NCBI GenBank assembly: GCA_964586455.1
Contig: CAZPHV010000008.1
Coordinates: 1 to 64,000, forward strand
Reading direction: 5' to 3'
Length of the DNA stretch: 64,000 nucleotides
From: Aquimonas sp964586455
Lineage (GTDB): Bacteria > Pseudomonadota > Gammaproteobacteria > Xanthomonadales > Xanthomonadaceae
A program made the position numbers and the translations under genes. Below are positions 55,201 to 63,748 of this stretch, piece by piece (within the stretch, counting starts at the first letter, position 1; the number at the start of each line of letters is the position of its first letter). The notes below the pieces were generated by a model. That model searched no databases, was not told the origin of the DNA, and saw only the letters and a program-made list of their open reading frames with translations.

Positions 55201-55689
55201 GGCTCGCGCCGACTGCAGCGCCTGGGCCCGGCCCCGGCGAGCTGCGGCGGGACCTCACTGCCGCAGCAGTGGGGCTTGAGCGCGGCTTCTACCGGCAGCT
55301 GGGTTCTGGAGGGGCGGCCTTCGCAAGGCCTGCTGATCCAGGTCGATCCGGGTCTTGAGACCCAGGCAGGCGCGCTCTGGGGCGCGTGGTTCGGGTTCTC
55401 GGCCCACCCCACCAACCTGCCGCAACCTCAACACTGGTTGACGGTGGCCGGGCGGAGTGTGCCGGGGCAGGCCGGCGTCGTAGAGCTGGAATGGATGCGC
55501 ACCACGGGCGGATTGCTGGATGCCCTGCCGACCGCCAACACGCATGTGATCGGACGTGGACGGCTGCGCTTCACCGCCTGTGATCGCGGTGTGCTCGAGT
55601 ACAGTTTCGACAGCTCGCCGTTGCAGGATGAGGCCTTCGGGGGTCTGCAGGGCCAGGTAGCCGTGCGCCGCTTCGAACCCTGCGGATGA
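52285..55689 (+). CDS. Large secreted tandem paralogue 3 (1134 aa)
   Basis: The start at 52285 (MFESIPVRTSVR) places the signal peptide at the N-terminus (cleavage after SALA near residue 34); ATGs at 52222 and 52255 would add 21 or 10 residues. The body follows the same plan as the two upstream genes: an N-terminal strand block (LLPLEQGFELRAHAEVLRF), a Cys pair region (CTRV ... APDC), a long propeller-like middle, then domains A (SGLWYDPQTTGQGLMLDV ... AAWFGF) and B (GSWVLEGRPSQGLLIQV ... GAWFGF). It ends VAVRRFEPCG. The shared ends are the best-conserved part of the triplet. Confidence 0.72.
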   Translation: MFESIPVRTSVRLGTSLLGSWLALSCLGGSALAQSRVTPVHYSLLPLEQGFELRAHAEVLRFGIDGELQDVAADAFIEAPLWEDLPQSVWVHTLPATETLDPLYMVQQREQACTRVRMEDGRDALRVSTVLPAPPEINFTPPPGTPQPTPLGSLGWANERSDPAHLAGLVARDSEGLVYAFGWEFLPYAAFRLRVFAPDCRLVDQVFQLHSFDAHPAKPGVYVVRDRGPAASLALSRFEGGQRVWDRDLLTVLQVNKNQIIHTWLRALDDGSVLLVGAGGSVESLELALFDDSGQVVARGQVAGRSVAALREQDGSLLLAVGERADRAGARSLVELDRSLRVVQRVEIEEGFVLGPLGSSEAGLRSAEWLVHAEDNAVRAAEYSEPSRWGSLRFMPGGAVEWLQPMGELRPRLRLAEDELLASRRQDGIPRLAKVGEGGSTQWIEPLRVASPSMPWVAGQDALDDGRVARLWRFGNVWHLQLQRESQTLWSRTLDAVPRFSTTYLHAEWEAGRICASASYWAGAGAFTLYCFNVDDGTAMTSPSWQGQPTPNVRPLGGMSPDGAASYFLRYFTSAGAAALRHLQAAPGGTEPVSTTIPISNVVNCAQRAVGSRPGLGAAVIESVADGFQLNRYSAAGDLLWQQSLPEDLDCPGVLGLAAGGEVLIGEFAPPVGSLQPTALMLVSGEQSVVWRTPLDAVGVDATTALLSADSGSWIEVPESRQWLGLVAVQGAAAVLMLDQQTGVVNELFRPTLNAQSLRGWELARSPVAGEVLLVHREGTRASIRRLQVADSRLGAPAQLSAPWSGSQQSIARVADRLEAVSHAPDIAAGIQASTAAQAPPLAADQPLGPEHSGLWYDPQTTGQGLMLDVEAGTQRWFAAWFGFVLPTEAAALGDIASHRGLRWYSMLGQGSAATGMPIAGTLYSTADGTFSGGAPVTREQGSAELRAIDCNTLELGYRIEPAQPGQALPFAGSRRLQRLGPAPASCGGTSLPQQWGLSAASTGSWVLEGRPSQGLLIQVDPGLETQAGALWGAWFGFSAHPTNLPQPQHWLTVAGRSVPGQAGVVELEWMRTTGGLLDALPTANTHVIGRGRLRFTACDRGVLEYSFDSSPLQDEAFGGLQGQVAVRRFEPCG

Positions 55690-55737
55690 GCCTCTCGGCG
55701 CGGCTCGTGCGATGCTTGTCGACGCAGGAGCCCGAGC

Positions 55738-56352
55738 ATGCAGATCGTCCGAGCCAGCGCCGAAGGTTTCATGCCCCTTGTGCCCGTCGGCGCAAGGGCG
55801 ACGGCTGGCTTGGTAGCCTTTGCTTCGGGCTCGGCCGAGCCCGAAGCTCGCGACGTAGACGCGATGGACTCGCCCGGAACTTCTTCTACGCGTGAGCGCA
55901 CGGCCACCGCGACCTCTGCAAAACCCAGCGACCCACTGCAGGACCCGGCGATCCAGCGCGTGATCGCCGAGCTGTCGGCGCGCGATCGCGAAGTGCGTGC
56001 GCACGAGCAGGCGCATGTGGCTGCCGGCGGTGAACTGATTACTTCCGGCCCCAGCTACACCTATCAAACCGGGCCGGACCGGCGCCGCTATGCCGTGGGC
56101 GGCGAGGTCGGCATCGACACCTCGCCGGTGCGCGGCGACCCGGAAGCGACGCTGGCCAAGGCGGCGCGTATCGTCGCTGCGGCGCTGGCACCAGCGCAGC
56201 CGTCCTCCCAGGACTACCGCGTGGTCGCTCAGGCCAACCAGATGACGGGGCAGGCGAGGGTGGAGATCGCGCTCGGTCGGGCGCGTGAGGCCTACGCCAG
56301 CAGCGGCCCGTCCGGTGCTGGCAGGAGTGCCGCGCTCTCCGTGCGCGCTTGA
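55738..56352 (+). CDS. SprA-like putative metalloprotease (CJM1_0395 family)
   Basis: This 204-aa protein starts after GGAG at the ATG at 55738. The N-terminal 65 residues are low complexity. The conserved part is REVRAHEQAHVAAGG, with HEQAH at 89-93, followed by GPSYTYQTGPD-RRYAVGGEVGID. That block defines the SprA-related, putative catalytic metalloprotease family found across proteobacteria; the HExxH is a plausible zinc site. No signal peptide is evident. It lies 48 nt after the third large secreted gene and may be transcribed with it. Its role is not known. Confidence 0.8.
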   Translation: MQIVRASAEGFMPLVPVGARATAGLVAFASGSAEPEARDVDAMDSPGTSSTRERTATATSAKPSDPLQDPAIQRVIAELSARDREVRAHEQAHVAAGGELITSGPSYTYQTGPDRRRYAVGGEVGIDTSPVRGDPEATLAKAARIVAAALAPAQPSSQDYRVVAQANQMTGQARVEIALGRAREAYASSGPSGAGRSAALSVRA

Positions 56353-56582
56353 GCTCGGCTTTCAACGTCAGTCGGTAAGTCGAGTTCGACCTGCATTTGC
56401 TGTCGACACGTGTGGGCGCCGGACAGGTGTGTGCTCATGCGGAGTCGACTTTGGCCGTAGACCTCGCGGATCGGTCGCCCAGGGCCTGCGTGCTAGACTT
56501 CGGCGGCTTTTGACCGCCGCTCGGGCCGGCTGCTGGAGTCCGCCAGCGCGGTTGCAGCGAACCCCACACTCCGAAGGTGCAC

Positions 56583-57782
56583 ATGCCCAAGCTTGCCCAG
56601 CGTATGGGGCGCGCCAAGCCCAGCGCGATCATGCAGATCGTTGAAAAGACCCGGCAGATGAAGGCCGCTGGCCGCGAGATCATCAGCTTCTCGATCGGCG
56701 TTCCGAACTTCCTGCCCGGCGCGCACGTGTATGCCGCCGCGCGCGAGGCGCTGCAGCACGACAGTGGCCAGTACGGCAGCAATCGGGGGCCGGACGCGCT
56801 GCTCGATGCATTCCTCAGGCACATCGAGGCCGCCGGCCTGTCGGGCTATCAGCGCAAGCACTGCGCCACCGGTATCGGCGCCAAGCACATCCTCTACAAC
56901 CTGGCCGAAGCGCTGCTGGATCCGGGCGACGAGATCGTGTTTCCGTCGCCTTACTGGACCACCTATGCCGACATCGCCGCGATCGTCGGTGCGCGGGCGA
57001 CGGTGCTGCCGTGTCCGGCCAGCCAGAACTACAAGCTGAGGCCGGAACAGCTGGACGCAGCACTGGCCCGCGGCCCGAAAGTGTTCCTGTTCAACAACCC
57101 GTCGAACCCGACGGGCATGGTCTACAGCGGCGACGAGATCGCCGCCCTGGCAGACGTCATCGCCCGTCACCACGATGTTTGGGTGATCTGCGACGACATC
57201 TATCACCGCATGGTGTTCAGCGGGCAGAGCTATCGCAACGTGCTGCACTTCCGACCTGAGCTGGCGGACCGCGTGATCTTCGTCGACTCGCTGTCCAAGA
57301 CCTATGGCATGCCGGGTTGGCGGGTGGGTTTCATGGCCGGGCCGGAGTCGGTCGCACAGGCGCTGACCACGCTCAATTCGAACCACATCACCAACCTGCC
57401 CGAGGTGGTCATCGCCGCTGCGATCGCCGCGCTGTCAGGCCCGCAGGAGGTGCCCGCAGCCAAGGCGCATGAATTCGAGGCCAAGCGCGATCAGGTGCTG
57501 GCGGCGCTGGCGCAGATCCCGGGCGTCGTATGCCCGAAGCCGGAAGGCGCGTTCTACGTGTTTCCTGACATTTCCTGCGCCTTCGGACGCCGACACGGTG
57601 TGCGGCTGATTGCCGATGACGTCGACTTCTGTTCGGCGCTGCTGGAGGTCAAGGGCGTGGCCTGTGTGCCGGGCTCGGCCTTTGGCGAACCGAGCGCGCT
57701 GCGCATTTCCTACACCTGTCCGGACGACCAGCTTGCCGAAGGCCTGAAGCGTATCCAGGCGTTCTTCGGGGAGCTCGTATGA
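56583..57782 (+). CDS. Class I/II pyridoxal-phosphate aminotransferase
   Basis: The ATG at 56583 sits 5 nt after GAAGG; a GTG at 56577 would add 2 residues. The protein is 399 aa. It is a complete fold-type I aminotransferase: SIGVPNF near the start, NNPSNPTG (Asn of the PLP pocket), DDIYHRM and the Schiff-base lysine SLSKTYGMPGWRVG (Lys239), ending with the substrate-binding Arg in LRISY. The family includes aspartate and broad-specificity enzymes. The stop overlaps the start of the glutaredoxin-type gene by 4 nt. Confidence 0.9.
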   Translation: MPKLAQRMGRAKPSAIMQIVEKTRQMKAAGREIISFSIGVPNFLPGAHVYAAAREALQHDSGQYGSNRGPDALLDAFLRHIEAAGLSGYQRKHCATGIGAKHILYNLAEALLDPGDEIVFPSPYWTTYADIAAIVGARATVLPCPASQNYKLRPEQLDAALARGPKVFLFNNPSNPTGMVYSGDEIAALADVIARHHDVWVICDDIYHRMVFSGQSYRNVLHFRPELADRVIFVDSLSKTYGMPGWRVGFMAGPESVAQALTTLNSNHITNLPEVVIAAAIAALSGPQEVPAAKAHEFEAKRDQVLAALAQIPGVVCPKPEGAFYVFPDISCAFGRRHGVRLIADDVDFCSALLEVKGVACVPGSAFGEPSALRISYTCPDDQLAEGLKRIQAFFGELV

Positions 57783-58135
57783 GCGGGCGTCACTGGCTAC
57801 TGATCCTGGCGGTGCTGATCGCGATCGGCTTCTGGCGCTCGGACCGATCCGCGCAGGCCACCCTCAACACACTGCCTGGCGCCGGCGACCCGAGCCGCGT
57901 GGTGATGGTCAGCGCCGAATGGTGCGGCTATTGCCAGAAACAGCTGGCCGAGTTTCGTGCCGCGGGCGTGCGTTTCACGGAGCTCGACTTCGATCTCGCA
58001 GAAGGCCGTGAGGTCGTCGAAGCCCTCGGCGGTCGCGGCGTGCCAATGACCGTGATCGGCGATGAAGTGATCCATGGCTACAACCGGCCAGCGCTGCAGA
58101 AACATCTTGCCGCGATCGGCTACCAGATGCGCTGA
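57779..58135 (+). CDS. Membrane-anchored glutaredoxin-like protein
   Basis: This 118-aa protein has one N-terminal membrane helix (WLLILAVLIAIGFW, about 6-19) and a glutaredoxin-fold domain (about 40-115) with active site CGYC at 49-52 and the cis-Pro loop GVPMTVIG. It overlaps the aminotransferase by 4 nt. The anchored part faces either side; with CxxC it should act in thiol exchange or as a reductant for a membrane or periplasmic partner. It precedes mdh by about 70 nt and could be cotranscribed with it. Confidence 0.85.
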   Translation: MSGRHWLLILAVLIAIGFWRSDRSAQATLNTLPGAGDPSRVVMVSAEWCGYCQKQLAEFRAAGVRFTELDFDLAEGREVVEALGGRGVPMTVIGDEVIHGYNRPALQKHLAAIGYQMR

Positions 58136-58207
58136 GGTCGTTCGACTACAGGCGCATTGAATGTCCCGCTGCTCCATCCACCCCAGAAGACGACACAGGA
58201 CCCTCCC

Positions 58208-59194
58208 ATGAAGACCCCCGTCCGCGTTGCAGTGACCGGCGCCGCCGGCCAGATCGGCTACTCGCTGCTGTTCCGTATCGCCTCCGGCGACATGCTGGGC
58301 AAGGATCAGCCCGTGATCCTGCAGATGCTCGAGCTGCCGATGGAGAAGGCCCAGGCCGCGCTGCGTGGCGTGATGATGGAGCTTGAGGACTGCGCGTTCC
58401 CGCTGCTGGCCGGCATGGTCGGCACCGATGACCCGATGGTTGCGTTCAAGGATGCCGACGTCGCCCTGCTGGTCGGTGCAATGCCGCGCGGCCCGGGCAT
58501 GGAGCGCAAAGATCTGCTGCTGAAGAACGCCGAGATCTTCACCGTGCAGGGCAAGGCGATCAACGCGGTTGCCTCGCGTGACATCAAGGTGCTGGTGGTC
58601 GGCAACCCGGCCAATACCAATGCCTACATCGCGATGAAGTCCGCGCCCGATCTGAACCCGAACAACTTCACCGCGATGCTGCGCCTCGACCACAACCGCG
58701 CGCTGTCGCAGCTGGCGATCAAGGCCGAGGTGGCCGTGGCCGACATCGAGAAGCTGGTCGTATGGGGCAACCACAGCCCGACCATGTACCCGGACTACCG
58801 CTTCGCCACCGCGCACACGGCCTCGCTGAAGGACAAGATCGGCGACGAGGCCTGGAACCGCGAAACCTTCATTCCGAAGGTCGGCAAGCGCGGTGCCGCG
58901 ATCATCGAAGCGCGCGGCCTGTCCTCGGCGGCCTCGGCGGCCAATGCCGCGATCGACCACATCCGCGACTGGGTGCTGGGCACGAATGGCAAGTGGGTCA
59001 CGATGGGCATACCTTCGGATGGCAGCTACGGCATCCCGAAGGACGTGATGTTCGGCTACCCGGTCACCTGCAAGGATGGCAAGTACGAGATCGTGCAGGG
59101 CCTGGCGATCGACGAATTCTCGCAGGAGCGCATCAACTTCACCCTCAACGAGCTGGAAGAAGAGCGCGCCGGCGTGGCGCATCTGCTCGGCTAA
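58208..59194 (+). CDS. mdh: NAD-dependent malate dehydrogenase
   Basis: The start MKTPVRVAV (ATG at 58208) gives 328 aa, the standard size for the xanthomonad/betaproteobacterial type. The NAD loop is GAAGQIGYS, the substrate arginines are in MPRGPGMERKD, and the catalytic pair is LDHNRA/WGNHSP with His189. It converts malate to oxaloacetate in the citric-acid cycle. A longer frame upstream (58157) is not the natural start. A strong terminator follows the gene. Confidence 0.95.
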   Translation: MKTPVRVAVTGAAGQIGYSLLFRIASGDMLGKDQPVILQMLELPMEKAQAALRGVMMELEDCAFPLLAGMVGTDDPMVAFKDADVALLVGAMPRGPGMERKDLLLKNAEIFTVQGKAINAVASRDIKVLVVGNPANTNAYIAMKSAPDLNPNNFTAMLRLDHNRALSQLAIKAEVAVADIEKLVVWGNHSPTMYPDYRFATAHTASLKDKIGDEAWNRETFIPKVGKRGAAIIEARGLSSAASAANAAIDHIRDWVLGTNGKWVTMGIPSDGSYGIPKDVMFGYPVTCKDGKYEIVQGLAIDEFSQERINFTLNELEEERAGVAHLLG

Positions 59195-59215
59195 GCTGGA
59201 TGCGAGGCAAGTTCG

Positions 59216-59241
59216 AAAAGGGCGCCTGCTGGCGCCCTTTT
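59216..59241 (+). terminator. Intrinsic terminator of mdh
   Basis: AAAAGGGCGCC and GGCGCCCTTTT form an 11-bp stem with loop TGCT (59216-59226 and 59231-59241), followed by CTTTG. It begins 22 nt after the mdh stop and is a textbook intrinsic terminator. Confidence 0.92.
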
Positions 59242-59392
59242 CTTTGAATGGGCATGACACAGGTGCGTGGTTTCAGGCCTGCGGCGGCGTAAATCTTGCA
59301 GCGACCATCGGGTCCGAGGCATGTGCGCCCATGGTGATCGGTTGCCGGGCTTGCGCTGGTCCACGGCAGCGGAGCAATCCCAGGAGGTGCCG

Positions 59393-61672
59393 GTGGATGA
59401 ATTAACGCGAGTCCTGCAGGCCGGTCTCGCCGATCCAGGCTTCGAGAGCGCCGTGTCCGGACTGCCGACGCAGGGCGCGCTGATGCAGCTTGCTGCCAGC
59501 GCCGCTTTCGATTTGCTGCGGGCGCGCGATACTGAAGCCGAGATCGCGATCGTTCTGGAACGTTGCGGCAGACAGCTTGAGGTCGATCGGCTGTATGTCT
59601 TCGAGGCACTGCCTGCGGCGCCCGGTGAGTTGGTTTGTTCCATGCACTACGAATGGGTAGGCGAGGGGATCAACCCTGAGATCGACAACCCCGACATGCG
59701 CTGCTTCCCGATGCATGTGCACATGCCCTGGCAGTCGGGGCAACTGCTGGCCGAGCGCGATGTGGCCGGTCATGTGCGCGAATTCATCGACAGCGAACGG
59801 CGCGTGCTGGAAGCGCAGGACGTGCAGAGCCTGCTGCTGGCGCCGGTGATGCTGGATGGCGGGTTCTGGGGTTTCATCGGTGCCGACTCGGTTCGCTGTG
59901 AGCGCGAATGGCAGGCGCACGAGGCGCAGCTGCTGCGCCTGCTGGGGTCGATGATCGGAGCCTGTATCGAACGCCGCCGCAGCGAGGCGCGCCTGAGCCT
60001 GCATGCACGGGTGTTTGAATCAACTCGCGATGGCGTGTTGATCACCGATCCCCAGGGCCGCATCGTTGCCGTCAATGCGGCTTTTTCTGAGATCACCGGC
60101 TATGGCGAGGCGGAAGTGCTTGGGCGTGAGCCCAAGCTGTTGAGCTCGGGTAAGCATGAGCCCGAATTTTTCGTGGAACTGTGGCAAGCGCTGGAAGCGC
60201 AGGGGCACTGGCACGGCGAAATCTGGAATCGCCGCAAATCGGGCGACATCTACCCCCAGCGTCTGACCATCAACGCGGTCTACGACAGTCATGGGCGTGT
60301 CAGTCATTACGTCGGCGTGGGTACCGACATCAGCGCGTTGAAGCAGAGTTTGAGCAGGCTGGAGCACATGGCGCATCACGACGCCCTGACCGAGCTGCCC
60401 AACCGTGTCCAAGCCAAGGCGCAGTTGCAGCACGCGCTACAGCGTGCACGGGCACGTGATTGCCGAGCCGCGGTGGTGTTCATGGACCTCGATGGCTTCA
60501 AACACATCAATGACAGCCTGGGCCATGCTGCGGGCGATGCCGTGTTGGTCGAGATCGGCCAGCGCCTGCGTGCGAGCACGCGCACCTGTGACACCCTGGC
60601 GCGCTTGGGGGGCGACGAATTTGTGGTGGTGGTGGAGGGCTTGCGAAAGGCAGAGGACGCTGGGCTGGTGGCGGACAAGCTGCTGAAGGCCTTGGCCACC
60701 CCGATCCTGGTTGATGGGCGACCGGTGTTCGTCAGCGCCAGCGCCGGGATCAGCGTGTTCCCCGAAGATGGCGAAGACGCCGAGGTACTGATTCGCAACG
60801 CAGACTCCGCGATGTACCAAGCCAAGGCGGATGGCCACAGCCAGCGCTGCTTCTATGCGCCGCACATGAATGCGGATGCCTTGGCCCTGCTGGAAATGGA
60901 CGCCTGGCTGAAACTGGGGCTGCAGGACGCGCGATTTGAACTGCACTACCAGCCCAAGCTGCACCTGAGCGACAACTCGGTGACAGCCGTCGAGGCGTTG
61001 CTGCGCCTGCGCAGCCCCGAGGGCGAGTTGGTCGCTCCCGGTCGATTCATTCCGCAAGCCGAGCGCAGCGGGCTCATCGTCGAGATTGGTGGGTGGGTGT
61101 TGGCGGAAGCCTGTGGCCAATTGCGGCGCTGGCGAGACGCGGGGTTCGACACGCTGAAAGTGGCAGTGAACGTGTCACCGCGCCAGTTCCGCAGCGATCA
61201 GTTGCTCCCGCAGATCGAAGCGGCCCTCGCGGCTGCTGGGCTGCCGGGCGAAGCCATAGAGCTCGAAGTAACCGAATCGGTCTTGATGGAACAGCCCGAG
61301 CAGGCTGTGCTGCGGCTGGAGGCCTTGCGTCAGCTGGGCCTGAGCATCGCTCTGGACGATTTCGGAACCGGCTATTCCAGCCTGGCCTACCTGATACGCC
61401 TGCCGATCCAGACGCTGAAGATCGACCGCAGCTTTATCAGCAGCCTGGAAGATGGCGGCCCCTCGGCCGATATCGTGAGCTCAGTGATCGCCTTGGCCCA
61501 GCGTCTGCGCCTGCAGGTCGTGGCTGAAGGGGTGGAGACGGCGTTTCAGTTGCATCGACTGCGGACCTACGGATGCGATCAGGTACAGGGCTTTCTGCTG
61601 TCGGTGCCGCAACCGGCCGAAGCACTGAGCGAGTGGATGCGAGCCAGGGTGAATCGCCACGCCTCACGCTGA
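59393..61672 (+). CDS. GAF-PAS-GGDEF-EAL protein
   Basis: The GTG at 59393 has a perfect AGGAGG 5 nt before it, giving 759 aa; the longer upstream frame is not natural. A GAF domain (about 35-200) is followed by PAS (about 205-320), GGDEF (about 335-490) and EAL (about 505-750). The catalytic signatures are intact: RLGGDEFVV with GGDEF at 406, EAL at 534-536, DDFGTGYSS at 655 and LKIDRSF. It can in principle make and break cyclic-di-GMP. It is soluble and stands alone; the GAF and PAS parts are the sensor side. It is the second such protein in the window. Confidence 0.88.
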   Translation: MDELTRVLQAGLADPGFESAVSGLPTQGALMQLAASAAFDLLRARDTEAEIAIVLERCGRQLEVDRLYVFEALPAAPGELVCSMHYEWVGEGINPEIDNPDMRCFPMHVHMPWQSGQLLAERDVAGHVREFIDSERRVLEAQDVQSLLLAPVMLDGGFWGFIGADSVRCEREWQAHEAQLLRLLGSMIGACIERRRSEARLSLHARVFESTRDGVLITDPQGRIVAVNAAFSEITGYGEAEVLGREPKLLSSGKHEPEFFVELWQALEAQGHWHGEIWNRRKSGDIYPQRLTINAVYDSHGRVSHYVGVGTDISALKQSLSRLEHMAHHDALTELPNRVQAKAQLQHALQRARARDCRAAVVFMDLDGFKHINDSLGHAAGDAVLVEIGQRLRASTRTCDTLARLGGDEFVVVVEGLRKAEDAGLVADKLLKALATPILVDGRPVFVSASAGISVFPEDGEDAEVLIRNADSAMYQAKADGHSQRCFYAPHMNADALALLEMDAWLKLGLQDARFELHYQPKLHLSDNSVTAVEALLRLRSPEGELVAPGRFIPQAERSGLIVEIGGWVLAEACGQLRRWRDAGFDTLKVAVNVSPRQFRSDQLLPQIEAALAAAGLPGEAIELEVTESVLMEQPEQAVLRLEALRQLGLSIALDDFGTGYSSLAYLIRLPIQTLKIDRSFISSLEDGGPSADIVSSVIALAQRLRLQVVAEGVETAFQLHRLRTYGCDQVQGFLLSVPQPAEALSEWMRARVNRHASR

Positions 61673-61779
61673 GAGTCGCGGAAGCTCGACCAGCTGCCCC
61701 GTCTTCCACGACCATGGTCGACAGGCGCTCGCGTCCCGCTGCGACTACGCTTCCGACATTGTCCCAGCGGAGACTGTGT

Positions 61780-63675
61780 ATGCAGTACGAAGCCCTTTAC
61801 CGGCAGTCGATTGATCAGCCGGAGGCTTTCTGGGCCGAGGCTGCCCGCGCCATCGACTGGGAGACGCCGCCGCAGCGGATCCTCGACGATTCGAAGCCAC
61901 CGTTCCGCCGCTGGTTCGTGGGCGGGCGTACGAATCTCTGCCACAACGCGATCGATCGTCATCTTGCGGAACGCGCCGATCAGCCGGCCTTGATCGCGAT
62001 TTCCACCGAGACGGGCAAGCGCGAGACGTGGACATACGCGCAGCTGCACCGGGCGGTCAGCCAGTGTGCGGCGACCCTCCACGCGCTCGGGGTGGGCGAG
62101 GGCGATCGGGTGGTGATCTACATGCCGAACACCGGTGAGGCTGTGATCGCGATGCTGGCCTGTACTCGAATCGGCGCGATCCATTCCGTCGTGTTCGGTG
62201 GGTTTGCCGCGCACAACCTGGCGCTTCGCATCGACGACGCCCAGCCCAAGCTGCTGATTTGCGCTGACGCGGGGATGCGTTCCGGCAAGGTGATCCGCTA
62301 CAAGCCCCTGGTCGACCTCGCGCTGGCAGAAGCGCAGCATCCGCCAGCACATGTTCTTGTGATGAACAGAGGGCTCGACGTTGAACTGCCGATGACGCCG
62401 GATCGTGATGTGGACTACTCACAGGCCTCGCAGCCCTTTGCGGACATCGAAGTGCCGGTGGTCTGGCGCGAAAGCAATGAGCCCAGCTATCTGCTCTACA
62501 CCTCGGGCACCACCGGCAAGCCCAAGGGCGTGCAGCGCGACACCGGCGGCTATGCGGTTGCGCTGGCGCTGTCGATGCGCACGGTGTTCGATATCGGCCC
62601 CGGTCAGGTGATGTTCTCCACCTCGGACGTGGGCTGGGTGGTCGGGCATTCCTACATCGTCTACGGGCCTCTGATCGTCGGGGCTACGACGATCGTCTAT
62701 GAAGGCCTGCCCACCTCGCCCGATGCGGGCATCTGGTGGGAGCTGTGCGCGCAGTACGGCGTACGCACCCTGTTCTCTTCGCCCACCGCAGTGCGCGTGC
62801 TGAAAAAGCAGGACCCGGCGTGGCTGACCAAGCACGATCTGTCTGCACTGAAGTGGCTGTTCCTCGCTGGCGAACCCTTGGACGAGCCGACCGCGCGCTG
62901 GATCAATGATGCGCTGGGCGTTCCGGTGATCGACAACTACTGGCAGACCGAAACCGGCTGGCCCGTGCTGTGTCTGCAGCCCGGACTCGAGCTGAAGCCC
63001 ACCAAGTTCGGGTCGCCCGGCCTGCCCAACCTCGGCTTCAATCTGAAGCTGATCAACGAGGTCAGCGGTGAGCCCTGCGCTGCCAACGAGAAAGGCGTGC
63101 TCGCGATCGTCCCACCGCTGCCGCCGGGCTGTCTGTCGACGGTGTGGAATGACGACGCGCGCTTTGTGGCCAGCTATTTCAGCCACTTCAAGGAACTGCT
63201 CTACAGCTCGCTGGACTGGGCGATTCGCGATGAGGACGGCTACTACTTCATCCTTGGCCGCACCGATGACGTGATCAACGTCGCCGGCCATCGACTTGGT
63301 ACGCGTGAGATCGAAGAGTCGGTGTCGGGCTGCGGCGTGGTCGCCGAAGCGGCAGTGATCGGTGCTGCCGATGAGCTCAAGGGTCAGGTGCCGGTCGTGT
63401 TCGCGACGCTCAAGGGCGGCGGCGATGGCTCCGCCCGACGCGCAGCGGCCGAGGCGATGATGCGTCAGGTGGTGGAACAGTTGGGCGCCGTGGCGAAACC
63501 TGCGCGCGTGTATGTGGTGGACGCGCTTCCGAAAACCCGCTCGGGCAAGCTGTTACGGCGTTCACTGCAGGCGCTGGTGGAAAGCCGTGATCCTGGCGAT
63601 CTGTCCACCCTTGACGATCCAGCTGCGCTTGAGGCCGTAAAACGGGCACTGGCGCGGGGCCCCGACATGGGTTGA
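61780..63675 (+). CDS. prpE: Propionyl-CoA synthetase (acyl-CoA ligase)
   Basis: The ATG at 61780 follows GGAGA; 631 aa, near the usual 625-630 of PrpE. It is a full acetyl-CoA-synthetase-fold AMP-forming ligase: YTSGTTGKPKG at 240, the WQTETGWPV motif, and the acetylatable C-terminal lysine in TRSGK (Lys590). Propionate-CoA ligase activates propionate to propionyl-CoA, and this sequence is closer to PrpE than to Acs by the GGRTNLCHNAIDRH start and VFGGFAAHNLALRIDD region. No other methylcitrate-cycle gene is near it. Confidence 0.9.
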   Translation: MQYEALYRQSIDQPEAFWAEAARAIDWETPPQRILDDSKPPFRRWFVGGRTNLCHNAIDRHLAERADQPALIAISTETGKRETWTYAQLHRAVSQCAATLHALGVGEGDRVVIYMPNTGEAVIAMLACTRIGAIHSVVFGGFAAHNLALRIDDAQPKLLICADAGMRSGKVIRYKPLVDLALAEAQHPPAHVLVMNRGLDVELPMTPDRDVDYSQASQPFADIEVPVVWRESNEPSYLLYTSGTTGKPKGVQRDTGGYAVALALSMRTVFDIGPGQVMFSTSDVGWVVGHSYIVYGPLIVGATTIVYEGLPTSPDAGIWWELCAQYGVRTLFSSPTAVRVLKKQDPAWLTKHDLSALKWLFLAGEPLDEPTARWINDALGVPVIDNYWQTETGWPVLCLQPGLELKPTKFGSPGLPNLGFNLKLINEVSGEPCAANEKGVLAIVPPLPPGCLSTVWNDDARFVASYFSHFKELLYSSLDWAIRDEDGYYFILGRTDDVINVAGHRLGTREIEESVSGCGVVAEAAVIGAADELKGQVPVVFATLKGGGDGSARRAAAEAMMRQVVEQLGAVAKPARVYVVDALPKTRSGKLLRRSLQALVESRDPGDLSTLDDPAALEAVKRALARGPDMG

Positions 63676-63686
63676 GTCGCTGAAGC

Positions 63687-63731
63687 GCACACAGCAAAAG
63701 GGCGGCCATTGGCCGCCCTTTTGCTGTGTGC
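63687..63731. terminator. Bidirectional terminator between prpE and the SleB-type gene
   Basis: A perfect 21-bp stem (63687-63707 with 63711-63731) has a 3-nt ATT loop. It contains AAAAGG on one arm and CCTTTT on the other, so it can end transcripts from both sides. The prpE and SleB-type genes converge on it. Confidence 0.9.
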
Positions 63732-63748
63732 GTTGGGCCTGGAGCTCG

